Below, in pieces: positions 11,316 through 22,504 of a DNA stretch of 64,000 nucleotides; position 1 is the first letter of the stretch, and each line of letters starts with the position of its first letter. The notes under the pieces are model-generated. The model was not told where the DNA came from and ran no database searches. It saw nothing but the letters and a program-made list of their open reading frames with translations. The stretch is from Anthoceros angustus (lineage: Eukaryota > Streptophyta > Anthocerotopsida > Anthocerotales > Anthocerotaceae): contig VJWM01000044.1 in the NCBI GenBank assembly GCA_010909165.1, forward strand, positions 1,798,001 to 1,862,000, read 5' to 3'. A program made the position numbers and the translations under genes.

Positions 11316-12270
11316 AGTCGAGACAGACCTCGAGGACCGCCGGGCAAGAAGGAGGAGCCCCTTCGACTTACGCTTAGGGGAGCCGATAGGGGTGGCCCCA
11401 CCGCGGGACCTGTGGAGGCTGGGGAGGATGACGCCGTGGTAACGGCTTGTGACCGCCGCCAGAGCCCAACCCGGCTGTGATTCCGGGAGAGGAGGGGCCC
11501 GCCTCACGGATCATCCGATTGGGTGCACCACAACCGCTGACGGGGATTGACCACCCATTCCGAGGGGCCAGGACCTTCCCACCTACCGGGCGAAGGAGAT
11601 AGGGGGATAGGGGTAGGCGGCCGATTAGGGTATACCGAAATATCACCGTAATGTAATAAAGACGCCACCTTGGGCGCAGATAAGAGGGCCGAGGTCGCCT
11701 AGTAAAGCATCTTTCTCTTGGTGTTGATGCCGCTCTGCGCACCTTTGTGAGTCTTCTTGCTAACGTGAGTCCCGAGTCACCGAAAGGTGCACGACCGGGA
11801 GATTGATCAAGGTCCCGTGACGGACTTAACGCGTTGTGGTGTGTGCGGAAGGGTGATTGATCGTCGTTCGAGCCGCGTCCGAACGGGACTGAACGTGAGC
11901 CGGAGGAACTCGGGAGGGTGTGTAGAGCCCGGACGGAGAGGCCCATGAACGACGAGGAGGTCCGGATCACAGAACCGCGTTTTTTCTAAGATCAAGAGTG
12001 TAGCGTGAGGGAGAGAGGAAAGGACGGATGCGTGAGGATGTATGTGAACGATACGGACGCGAACGGGTCTCAAACGCTTGGCCATACCGGCCTGACGGTG
12101 AACGTTGTGAGTAGTTAGGAGTATGTGTGTGTTGAGACCGAACGAGCGCTAAGGACGCAGAAGAATCACCAAACGCGTAAACGGGCCTATCATTCCCTTG
12201 GGAACGGACTTCTTCCTACAACGACACGGATTGTGCGCCCTACCGCCATCAAGAAAAGTCCGCCACATTT

Positions 12271-12290
12271 TGGCGCTGTCGGGAATGAAA
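12271..12290 (+). other. Gypsy primer-binding site
   Basis: TGGCGCTGTCGGGAATG lies immediately after the end of the left LTR homology. It resembles the tggcgcc...ggga primer-binding sites usual in plant Ty3/gypsy elements, with small changes. It sets the LTR/internal boundary and shows that the repeated 5.5 kb is an LTR and not an internal duplication. Confidence 0.65.
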
Positions 12291-12543
12291 TCGGTCCGTG
12301 GTGCCGCAGCGCCTTAGGAAGAGAAGGTAAGTGAATGCGTGGCGGTCGAGCGGCGGTCAAGAGTGAACCGTCGGGAGGATCGGACGTGGTCACCTCGCGT
12401 GCTCTCCGAGCCGTGAGAGAGAGACGTCAAACCCAACGAGAGAGCACCGTCGATCAGAGGAGGGAGAACGTGGTCGAATTGTCGGACCAAGACGAGTACG
12501 GGCAAGAGGACGCCAACGGAAGAAGGTAGGATGCCCCACGCCT

Positions 12544-14330
12544 AACCCATCGATGGACCATGGCCCCTACCGACCAAACAAGCGTACTCCATATTCGGAG
12601 GGAAGAAGGAGCGGATGCGAGACCTTTGTGGAGGACTTCGTGTCCAAAGCCAACTTCAACGGAGAGGGAGACGCGACCTCATCCAAATTTTCCAAGGGGT
12701 TCTCCGAGGACCGCTCAATGGTATCGGAGAAAGTACCGACCACGGAGAATGCCCCACCCGCCTGCTTGAAGCTTTGAAAATGCCTTCTTAGAACGGTTTC
12801 GAGGATCGACCGGGAGGGGTATGTATTATCAAAGTTGGAAAATCAAGCGAGGAAGAAGGAGAAGCCGGGCTCAGACATCGAGCGGTTCTATGCCCCGAGG
12901 ATCGGCATCCAACCCATACCACGATGCAAGCGATGCGGTGGTTCGCGCGGTCTAGCCAAACCCATGGCTGTGCACGCCCCGCCGCCGAGAAGGACGTGGG
13001 CAAGGCGGTCAGAGCGGCCGAAAACTACGAGGAATCGCTACATCAGAGGATAAAGAAATCCGCTCAAGGAGGCAAGAAGAAGAAGAAGAAACGGGGTTCG
13101 GACTCCGAGGAGGAAGAGTCTTCAGAGGAGGAGGAAGACCAATCGGAGGTGTCTTCGGAGGAGGAGCAGTCGTCCGAAGAAGAGACGGAGGTCTCTAGCG
13201 AGGAAGAGTATCCCCGCAAGAAGAAGAGCAAGAAAGCCCCGCTAAAAGAAGGTGGTAAGAAGGAGGTGGTGACACCAAGACGTCCGAGAAGCTCCACCGA
13301 CCCGACTCCTCAAAGGAGGTAGTGTGTCCGGAGGACCGGAAAAAGTGATAAAGAGAGTAGAGGACCGCGATAAACCGTTAAGGACCGAGAGCGCGGAAAA
13401 CACCGACTACGGTGCGACGCATCTACGGTGTCGTGTGCCGTGCCGAACACGGCCATTCGAATCCAACCGCCTCAAGGCCGGCATCAAGTGGACTACGAAT
13501 ACGAGGAGGAGGCTGAGGAGCAATGGGAAGAGGCCTATCAGGTACAGGAAGCCCCCTCTGGGCCGCGATATCCCAAAACCATGTATCCGTCAACTGGAGG
13601 TCCGTCAATACAACGGGCCCCACCGATGCAGCACCGCATGGGAGCCCCTTCAGGTATCCTCCGTACGGCCGTGGTCTGTTGGAACTGCGGGAATCCTGGC
13701 CATTACTCCAACGCGTGTCCGTACCCAACGAGGCAGGGTAATGGGGACTTCGAGCGCGGTGGCGATCGCAAGGCCGGGCATATGACAGACGCTATGTCCC
13801 AACCCCGCACAAGGACGGTACGACATACACCAAGCGGAGAACCCGACCACCAACGCCACCTCCTAAGACCTACTGCACACAAGTCAAGATGCTCGATTGG
13901 CGGAGTGGGAAGAGATTCCCAGTGCGAGATGGAAAAGAACAAGAAGGTACGGGGGTGTCGAAGGAAGGGAGTCGGGGAAATCTTGAGGTGTCTACTGTGA
14001 GTCAAGGAAGGAGCGACGAGAAAGGCGCCATTGAAGAAGAACAAGATCGAGGAAGGCCACGACGCCGAGGAAGGCAATCAAATACCAGCAGAGGATCCGA
14101 CCGATGAAGGAGGGCTGGACGGCAGCCTCCGAGGGATTACCCAAGGAAGTTCTCCGCAGATGTGGAGAAGGAACGGTGCCTCCCGCGACGGCGACGTTAG
14201 CTTCCACGGACGAGTCCGGAGGTGACCGAGATGTTGCAGGAGGAAATGCGCAAGCATCCGGAGAATACCGTAACACGGTGACCCGGGAGAGGATGAGGAC
14301 GCAGCAGCAGGATCCTCGATTGGGGTAGAA
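12544..14330 (+). pseudogene. Gypsy gag with CCHC zinc knuckle (frameshifted)
   Basis: Several overlapping frames together read as a gag: a helical N-terminal part (TFVEDFVSKANFNGEGDATS), then a Lys-rich and long Glu/Ser acidic tract at about 13060-13270, then CWNCGNPGHYSNACP (13679-13723), a C-X2-C-X4-H-X4-C nucleic-acid-binding knuckle. Gag would package element RNA. At least three frame changes break it. Confidence 0.7.
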
Positions 14331-14469
14331 GCCTCACCCCTTTAATGTGGCGACCGATGATGAATCGCCAGACCTTGTGTCCTTTCGACCGCCGAGGATA
14401 ACCCAAATACCGCAAGAGGTCCGTCGGGCCGTTAGGAAACCCACATGAGCACCAAAGCCGTGAAGGGTA

Positions 14470-17400
14470 GCAGGAAGTGAGGGTGGTGTCCCATACGACC
14501 TGTGGGCCAGTGGTACAAGTGGAGATTGGATGTATCATCAAGGATGTACTGCTGGACACGGGTCCGAGTCAACCTCATCAAGCCACGACGAAAATTGGGC
14601 TTCACATCCTTCAACCTCAACGAAGACTCGAGAATGGCGTATATGTCAAGAAGAGATCCGGGGAGTTAACCGAGTCTTGGCCACCATAGCGGCACCCTAC
14701 AAACCGGATTTTGTTGTGATCAAACCGCCGGACCATTAGGGTATGAGGTGTTCTTTGGGCGGCCATGGTGGGTTGGCCTGCATAAGCTACACTTTGGAAG
14801 GAAGGAGATTCACTTCAAGCCGGTGGTGGGACCCTAAGGTGCGAGAAGGAGGTTGCTATCACGGAGCAAGGACACCTATTGTGGGAAGCTGAGCACTACC
14901 GGGGTATACCTCGGAGGACTCCACGACGAACAAGATAGTTCCGAGGAGGCGACTTTCGCCAAGATCCGGTCCGAGGAGGAGATGGACTATGGGATGCCTT
15001 TGGCGAAGTGGTTGATTGTTTTGAGTAAACGCCACAACGGAGGAAGGAAGTGAAGAGGAGGTCGGACCAAAGACAAGGGGAGACAACAAGAGTCGGACCA
15101 AGGAAAAGACATCAAGGAGTAACACGATTCACCTCCGACGAGCTCGAGAATGGGGATGCGAGAGGACGATCCCCGAGAGGAGGACGAGGGGTTTGACGCA
15201 ATGAAAAGACGAACGGAGACGGTGAACCCGGACGACGTGGAAGAAGTGGAGGTCCGGCCAGCAAATTCACGAAGTTTAAGAAAGGCATGCCTCCGGACCA
15301 AGGAAGGACTAAAGCATGGGGAGTTTTATGAGGTGTTCGCCTTCAAGGTCACGGACATGAAGGGCATTCAAGAAGTGGGAGAGCATAAGATCGATTTGAA
15401 GCCGGAGTGCCATCAATCCGACAATACAAGCTCAACCCCAAGTATTCGATCAAGGTGAAGGAGGTCCTTGATAAGTACCGGAGGCAGACATCATTTTCCC
15501 CATCACGCCGAGTGGGTCGCTACCGATTGTGGTGGTTCCCAAGAAACACCAGACAAATTGCATGCCAAGATTGGAGGAAGCTCAACGCCGAACGAGAAGG
15601 ACCACTTCCGATGCCATTCAGACGACATTTTGGACAAGGTGGGTGACGGACTACTTACTCCTTCCCGGATGGCTACTCGGATATAACCAATTGCACCTAA
15701 GGGAGTTTGACCGGACAAGACGACCTTCACTACGGAGTGGGGTACGCTTGCCTACAAGAGAAGTGCCTTTGGGATGACCGAGCGCCGGTCGTTCATGCGT
15801 ATGGTGACCAACGTCTTCCGTGACTTCGAGGGACTTCATGGAGATATTCTGGATGATTTTGTGTGCATGGGGAGGGGACAAACACCTTGGGCATCTAAGA
15901 AGGTGCTTGAGCGCCGGAGACTCAATTGAGCCTACACCCGAGAAATGCTACTTTGGAATGACGGAGGGAATCTTGCTGGGACATCGTGTCGGCTGAATCG
16001 AGGTGGACCAGACAAGGTCCGGTCATCCGCCTCCAAATACCTAACCTAAAGGCGAGAGGTTTCACAGGAATGGTGGGATACTACCGGTTTATTAAGGACT
16101 TTAAAGGGGGCTAAGCGATGTAACCATCATGAAGGAGGAGGTTTGGACCGGTCAGTGGAGCGAGAGGAGGCCTTCGGGATTTACGAACACCTTGGTAAGC
16201 GCACCTAAGAGGACCGGATCGAGCAGAAATTTCATGTGTATGTAGATGTGTCCGCTTTTGCTATCGGAGTAGTGCCGAGCCGGGACGATAAGCGGATTAT
16301 CCGTATACTGGGAATACCACCCAGAACGAAAATACACAACTACAGAGCCAAGCACGGGTATGGTATATGTCCAAGAAATTCGACACTACCTACTACCCAA
16401 AGGAGTTTGTGTTCTATGTAGACCACTTTTCAAGCATCGGTGAATAAGACGGACCGTCCGGACGGATAGCAAGGTGGATATTGTTGCTGCAGGAGTTCAC
16501 GTCAAGTGGAAACAAGACAAGGGAAAGACCAAAATGCGATTTCGTCACGATTGAAAACAGAGTGTGTTGAGAGATCGTGAAGATGCGCTTGGATGAGACA
16601 TTGGTTGCCGCAGTACAACCGAGGAGCCCAGACGAACCCCAAGCTACGAGAACCGGCACTTAGTGAGAAGGGAGGGTCGCCGTCCGACCTACGAAGAAAT
16701 AGAGCGGTACCTGGGAATGGAGCTTCAAAATCGACTCGTGATGAGGGAGGCATTCGTGCACTATGCTCGACCCTTCGTAATGTACAACGGTGTGTGTTCA
16801 AATTAGGGCCGACGAGTAGAACGGTACTTGCAACCGCAGACAGAGCGAGCTGCCAAGGGAATGCACGAAGGATTGGGGGTGGACACTACGGCAGTCACCA
16901 CCAAAAGATTTTGAAGCGGATCGTGGCCAACAATGTATGGGGACACCCACCGCTTAGAAGAAGTGTGATGCTTGTCGGATCGGAAGCCAACCCCGACAGG
17001 GCCGCTAGTACCGATATTGGCACCGCACCTTCGAAAAGTGGGGTATTGACTTTGTTGGACCCATATACCACAAGACACACACAAAGGAGATACATCCCGT
17101 GGCAACGGACCACCGCACTGTGGGTAGAGGCGGTGACAAGAACGGACTCGCAAATACCGTGGCCAAATTCGTGACGAACATCATAACGGATGTCCGCCGC
17201 AGCTTGGTAAGTGATAGGGGAACCCATTTCCTTAATGATGTGGTGGCCGCCATGACGGAGTATTTCGCATCAATCATCGCAAGACGGCACCCTACAATCC
17301 TAAGGCCAATGGGGTGGAGAAGACAAATGGGCTCATCCGCAGGATCAATAAACTCACAGTGAACTACGCCCATGATCGGATACCAAGTCGCCATCCGCAC

Positions 17401-17480
17401 TGTATGCCCGACAGCAGAAGGTGACCACACAACGGACCTTACTTGACCTACGACACTCTCCGTAATGCCGTGAGTTTGAA
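14470..17480 (+). pseudogene. Gypsy pol: protease, RT, RNase H, integrase (frameshifted)
   Basis: Protease: IIKDVLLDTGPS near 14530 (the usual motif is DTGAS/DSGAS). Reverse transcriptase 15390-16080: LNPKYSIKVKEVLDKY, PIVVVPKK, CQDWRKLN, LPMPF, a DGY.GYNQ block, GTLAYKR and FGMT, then ILDDFV, with the catalytic YxDD region altered. RNase H: VDVSAFAIGVV near 16240. Integrase 16560-17400: a core with GVLTLLDPY, ATDHRT, VSDRGTHFLNDVV and a YNPKANGV.EKTNG equivalent split over frames. The order RT-RNase H-integrase defines Ty3/gypsy. The region is inactive because of numerous frameshifts and stops. Confidence 0.8.
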
Positions 17481-17846
17481 GTGCCCACTTTTCGAGTAAT
17501 GATGGAAGGGAGACTGACGTAAGAGGAAAGCCACCGAGCGACTCTTGGGGTTTGCAAACATACGAGGACAGAAGAAGCTCACCAAGATGCAATGGTGCAA
17601 AACCAACAAAAGATTTGGCACGATCACGATCGCGAATCGAGTATGTAAAGGAAGGGACCGCCTCCTTTATGATAGTCGCACATGCATTTTCCGTGCAAAC
17701 TTCACCGAGATGGATGGGTCCGTCAAGTGGTGCAAGTATGACAACGGGTCCCACGGCAGCCTAGATGGAGAGCTGCCCACTGGGTAAACGGGTGGGTGAA
17801 GAAGTATGCTTAGTGTTGGCGAGACGCCAATGATGAGAAGGGAGTA

Positions 17847-20800
17847 TGTGGGCTATGCACTTCCCGGGAGTTAGAAATAAGTAGGGTTTCGCTTTTTAGG
17901 ATTGAAGGATAAATAAAAGGAGGAATAAATTGGGGTAGCGCCGGACGAGGCTCGAGTATACTCCGGACTGGAGTGAACAACGGACCCCTGCACCACTATG
18001 GCAAGCCCGACTACGCCGAGTAACGGATAAGTCCGAACCCACCTGTGTCAAAACAGGATAAGTACGCCTGGAAAGTAACCTAGGAGTGGAGGCGTGAGGA
18101 TGACGAGGCGGCGCCACGGACGGCCCCGAGTGGAGGTCGGCATGCAGAGGAGACCGTAACCTGCCAGGCCGCAGGCAGTATTCACGCCCGCGGCCGGGCG
18201 CGTAAGGCCGCAGTAAGCGCGAGGGTCGAGTGCGCATGCACTCGGACAACGAAGAGGCGCCTTCCGCCCAGCTTACTTCCACAAGCGCGGGAGGGAGGTC
18301 ATTTCACGCAGCCTCGCATCCACAGCCTTGCGCCCGCAATCCGGCTCGCGCTTTTTGGGCGCCGCCAGAGCGTGGCGCACCGTCAAGGTTGGAGCAACGA
18401 ACGCGCGAAGGAGGAACATCGTGCCGGACCGGCCAGCCAAAGAACAAGAGGAGGAGAAAGCAATGGCACCCAAAAGCCGAGGACTGGGAGCCATGGACCG
18501 TGGAGCGCAACATTGTGACCCGCGCTATCCGGACGGCCCCGGGCCGGAGGAAGCAGGAATTGGTGCAGGAGTGGCATCCGACGTGTTCCAAATGGTCTCG
18601 ACCTTTGACAACGCTCTAGTCCGGAGTTTGCCCGAAGATGCGGCGATCAACAAGGAGGTCCGATCCAAGAACCTCCGGAGGACCCGAGGCGATGGACCTT
18701 GAGGTCCCGAGGATGGCCTACAACCGCCCAAGGAGGAAGAAGGGGCGAGGAGCCCCTTGGCAAGGGGAAGATAGGGCCACCACGCGATGCGAGGCTCGAA
18801 CGCACGGACAACCAACGGATGGTTGATATCCGATCCGCCGGATACCGAGTAAGGGCGGTAGCCCGGATCATTGTCCATTGAACTCGCCACCAAGGTGGAT
18901 CACCTTGGTGATAACTGCTGGTATTCTCGCGCCCCTGGGAAGAGAGCGACGGGGAAGGATTATCTTCGCCTGCCTGGGCCTGAGGCACGCAAGCTAAGGA
19001 GCGAGAAGCCTCGCCATCGGCCGACCCCATACCGATTCATGTATGGGGACATTTCGAGCTCCTCAAGGAGGGAGAGCTTGAGCGGCGCCCAAGGGGCCGG
19101 AGGCCCCGCCAAGTAGAGCGTGCAAGGGCGCCTGAGGTGGGGGTCGCCCTTCAAGACCAAGCGACTCGGGAGGAGGACGATCGAGGATTCCTGACTCCAT
19201 ACGCCTGAGCGAACCCCTCACCACCTGTGGAAGTTTGGGAGGCGGCCCCTTCCTCCTTTTGGTGCCCCTCCGAGCACCGGCACAGGAGGAGCCGATGCGA
19301 GGGCGCTGGCGGCCCGCACCGGCAACAATGCCCAACAACGAGCCGAGCCCCGACGAACTCCGGGAGCCAAGAGGCGAAGACGGTGCTTACCAACGCAAAG
19401 ACACGAGCCGGACTTCACCCCCGCCTACCTGAGTGGCAAGAGGTCAAGAGGCGTAAGGAGGGCGAAAGGGACGTGGCCCAAGGAGGAGGTCAGGTCAGCC
19501 CCACCTCCGAGCCGGCCCCTGCCCCGGCTGTGAAGGGGCAAAGAGCTTGCTCCCGACCCCTCACCTCCGAGCCCCGTGGAGAAAGAGGGCACAAAGGAGT
19601 TAGAGGCCAAGAGGGCCAAGAGGGTGAGACTGACTCACCACTGTGACCCGAGGGTCCCGATTAGGTCCGGAGAACCCAACCGACTTACGGATCAAGGTAT
19701 GGAGGTCCTGGCGGATCGAGAAATGCCGGCCCCACTACGGACTTTGTGGGGGCCTCACTCGTGGAAGAAACACGGCGAGCTACCGCCATGGACGGAATGC
19801 TTTGGGGTCTCGCAGGGAGAAGACCTGTGGAAGTGGAGGCCACCCGAGGAGGATGGTGGAACCCAAGAGCAAGTGAAGGCCGAGGGGCAAAGGAAAGGCG
19901 GAGTCCCTCGGATCGAGGAAGGGAAACGCCGGGTGGCGGAGCGAGGCCCGGCTCACAGACTGGTTAAGGTTCTTCACAGGAACAAGCAAGCTGGGAGGCC
20001 CAAGCGCGGAGGACCTTGCTGCGAAGAGGGGAAGCGCAGCAGAGGCTAAGAGGCCCGGCACAAGCAGAGAGCTCGACCGGGCGGAGGCGGCCAGAGCGGC
20101 CAAGTGGGCGAGGCCTGTAAAGGCGGAAGGAGTCAAGTCGAAGAGCGACCGGATCACTACGCACGTGATCGAACCGTGGAGAGTCAGCCGCATGAGGCTA
20201 ACTCAAGGCCGCATGCGGCCAAGGCTGGAGCAGCAAGGCCAAGACTCGGGAGATAGGAGATCTCCGAGTACACCGCAGGAGGTAGAAGGAGGCGCAGCAG
20301 ATGGAGGATGCAAGGACACGCCGGAGCTACAACCCAAGATGCCGGAAAGCAGTGATTCTCAACGAGAGAATCCACGACTCGAGCACGAAAAGCCCGGCCC
20401 GTCTCAAGACGGAGGAAAATCGCGACTATCCAAGGAGTTGGACGCTGCTGTGCGTATGAGCCGGAGGAAGTCCGAGCCTGGACGGAGGTATCCGACACTG
20501 GAGAGGAGGCGGAGCTAAAGGCCGTAATGAACGGAGGAGCACGGAAGCGTAAAAGAAGCCGGTCCAGAGAAAGGCGGAAGGGAACGCCGCGCTATGGCGG
20601 TAAGTCAATGGAAAGGAAACGACGGAGCCGGAGAAGTGAGCAACAATGCAGGAGGTGACCGAGGCCGCCTGTAGCCTCGCGTGATGCCTGCCCACCACAA
20701 CCGGGCAGAGAGGTGGCCCAACAAGCCGGGCAAAGACGCCCACTAACACTTATGGCGAGGGAGTATGTGCCCGCACACGTGGAAGAGGCAATTCAACAAG

Positions 20801-22225
20801 TCGATTCAGACTTTGCCTATTACCACGCCGAGCTCCTCAAGGCCCCTCGACCGGCACTGACGGACCGGAAGGCTCAAGGAGATGAAGGCCACGGGACAAA
20901 GACAGGGACCCTAGTGGCCTGCTTGAGATGACGGGAGCGGAGAGGAGCAACCGGAGGAGCAACGAGGGAGCGGATGCGATCGAGGTAAGCACCCGCACCT
21001 CACCATGGAAGGAGGGGCCAACGGGAGTCACGGGCGATCGGGAATGCAGGACTTCGAGGGAGAGCCACGGAGGAGTCCCGTGAGGGAGGAAACCTGGTGG
21101 CGTGAGTCCGACTTTGTCCGACTCAGGGAGGCCGGACCTCAAGTCCGGACTCAATAAGTCCGACCAAGTCCGACTCGAATAAGTCCACGGACTCAAGTCC
21201 GGACCAAGTCCGACAGAATAACCGACCCGAGGTCCGGACCCAGAGACAAGGTGGACCTAGCCACGGACCTGAATAAGTCGACTCCCGAGTCGAGACAGAC
21301 CTCGAGGACCGGGCAAGAAGAGGAGCCCCTTCGACTTACGCTTAGGGGAGCCGATAGGTGGCCCCACCGGCGGGACCTGTGGAGGCCAGGGGAGGATGAC
21401 GCCGTGGTAACGCCGATCACGCCAGAGCCCAACCCGATGTGATTCCGGAGAGGAGGGGCCCCTCACGGATCATCCGATTGGGTGCACCACAACCGCTGAC
21501 GGGGATTGACCACCCATTCCGCCTGTGACCTTCCCACTCGGCCAAGGAGATAGGGGGATAGGGTAGGCGGCCGATTAGGGTATACCGAAATGGCTATCAC
21601 CGTAATAGGGGTGTAATAAAGACGCCACCTTGGGCGCAGATAAGAGGGCCGAGGCCTAGTAAAGCATCTTTCTTGGTGTTGATGCCTGCCTGTGCACCTT
21701 TGTGAGTCTTCTTGCTAACGTGAGTCCCGAGTCACCGAAAGGTGCACGATGCCCGGGAGATTGATCAAGGTCCCGTGACGGACTTAACGCGCTGTGGTGT
21801 GTGCGTGGAAGGGTGATCGGTGATCCGTCGCCGAGCCGCGTCCCACACCTGATCGAACGTGAGCCGGAGGAACTCCGGAGGTGTAGAGCCCGGAGAGAGG
21901 CCCGGAACGACGAGGAGGTCCGATCACAGAACCGCGTTTTTTCTAAGATCAAGAGTGTAGCGTGAGAGGAGAGAGGAAAGGACCGGATGCGTGAGGATGT
22001 ATGTGAACGATACGGACGCGAACGGGTCCTTAAACGCTTGGCCATACCGCCCGAGACGGTGAACGCCAGAGTAGTTAGAGGTGTGTGTGTTGAGACCGAA
22101 CGAGCGCTAAGGACGGTAAGAATCACCAAACGCGTAAACGGGCCTATCATTCCCTTGGGAACGGACTTCTTCCTACAACGACACGATTGTGGCGCCCGGG
22201 CCGCCATCAAGAAAAAGTCCCTACG
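17847..22225 (+). repeat. 3' LTR of gypsy element (about 4.4 kb)
   Basis: Repeats the 5' LTR with one copy of the internally duplicated segment. Its MAPK start is at 18463, the aagtccg run at 21105-21260 and the U5-like end at 21600-22220. It stops at ccatcaagaaaaagtcc, a few bases short of the left LTR end. Differences from the 5' LTR are mostly short indels, more than expected from simple neutral point mutation. Confidence 0.75.
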
Positions 22226-22504
22226 AGACCTTGCATCGCATGCCATCTGGGTGCCCAATATTTAACCATTCTGCAGTGTATACTCTGGACACCCATTAGC
22301 AAGTCCGACACTTCCACAAGCGGTTGCTCATGGCACGTCCTGCTCAGGTCTTCGCACAGACAGACTAGTTTGTCCATGCTCAGAACAGCCTCCTCGATTG
22401 ATAGTGGAATTATCCCCCGATTGTTCGCATAGATCGGCCGAGGGAATCAAACCCCGCATGAAGGAGGCGTTAGAATGGTCTGACGGAGCAAGGCTTGGCG
22501 AAGT
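22226..22504 (-). other. Spacer between LTR copies with an open minus frame
   Basis: About 280 bp that match neither flanking LTR. The minus strand reads open for about 57 codons (22404 down to about 22235), containing DKLVCLCEDLSRTCHEQPL and CRMVKYWAPRWHAMQGLV. I do not recognise it; it may be a piece of another element or of a host exon. Confidence 0.3.

Larger units (their letters stand above)
6763..12268 (+). repeat. 5' LTR of gypsy element (about 5.5 kb)
   Basis: Begins near TGTG at 6763 and is alignable with 17847-22225 from the shared phrase ccgggagttag (6789 and 17863 regions) to ccatcaagaaaa(a)gtcc just before the PBS. It is about 1.1 kb longer than the 3' LTR because of an internal tandem duplication (about 8120-10260). 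It contains a decayed coding region from 7391, a short aagtccgacc repeat (11135-11315), and a probable R/U5 region near 11690-12260 after ataagagggcc. The boundary at 6763 is approximate, since the first 25 bp of the two LTRs have diverged. Confidence 0.75.
6763..22225 (+). mobile_element. Decayed Ty3/gypsy LTR retrotransposon with giant LTRs
   Basis: The order is 5' LTR (6763-12268), PBS (12271), gag with CCHC knuckle, protease, reverse transcriptase, RNase H, integrase, a purine-rich tract (near 17834-17846) and 3' LTR (17847-22225). That is the Ty3/gypsy order, with integrase after RNase H. All coding parts carry many frameshifts. The total length is about 15.5 kb, most of it LTR. I could not find a target-site duplication: the right end lacks the last few bases of the left LTR and joins unrelated DNA. 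The very long LTRs and the PBS resemble the Tat/Ogre-like group, but lineage assignment needs an RT tree. Confidence 0.8.

Noticed and set aside
6763-12268. Left repeat as an internal ORF region instead of an LTR
   Set aside because: The PBS lies directly after its end and the matching copy starts directly after integrase and a purine tract, which is the LTR arrangement.
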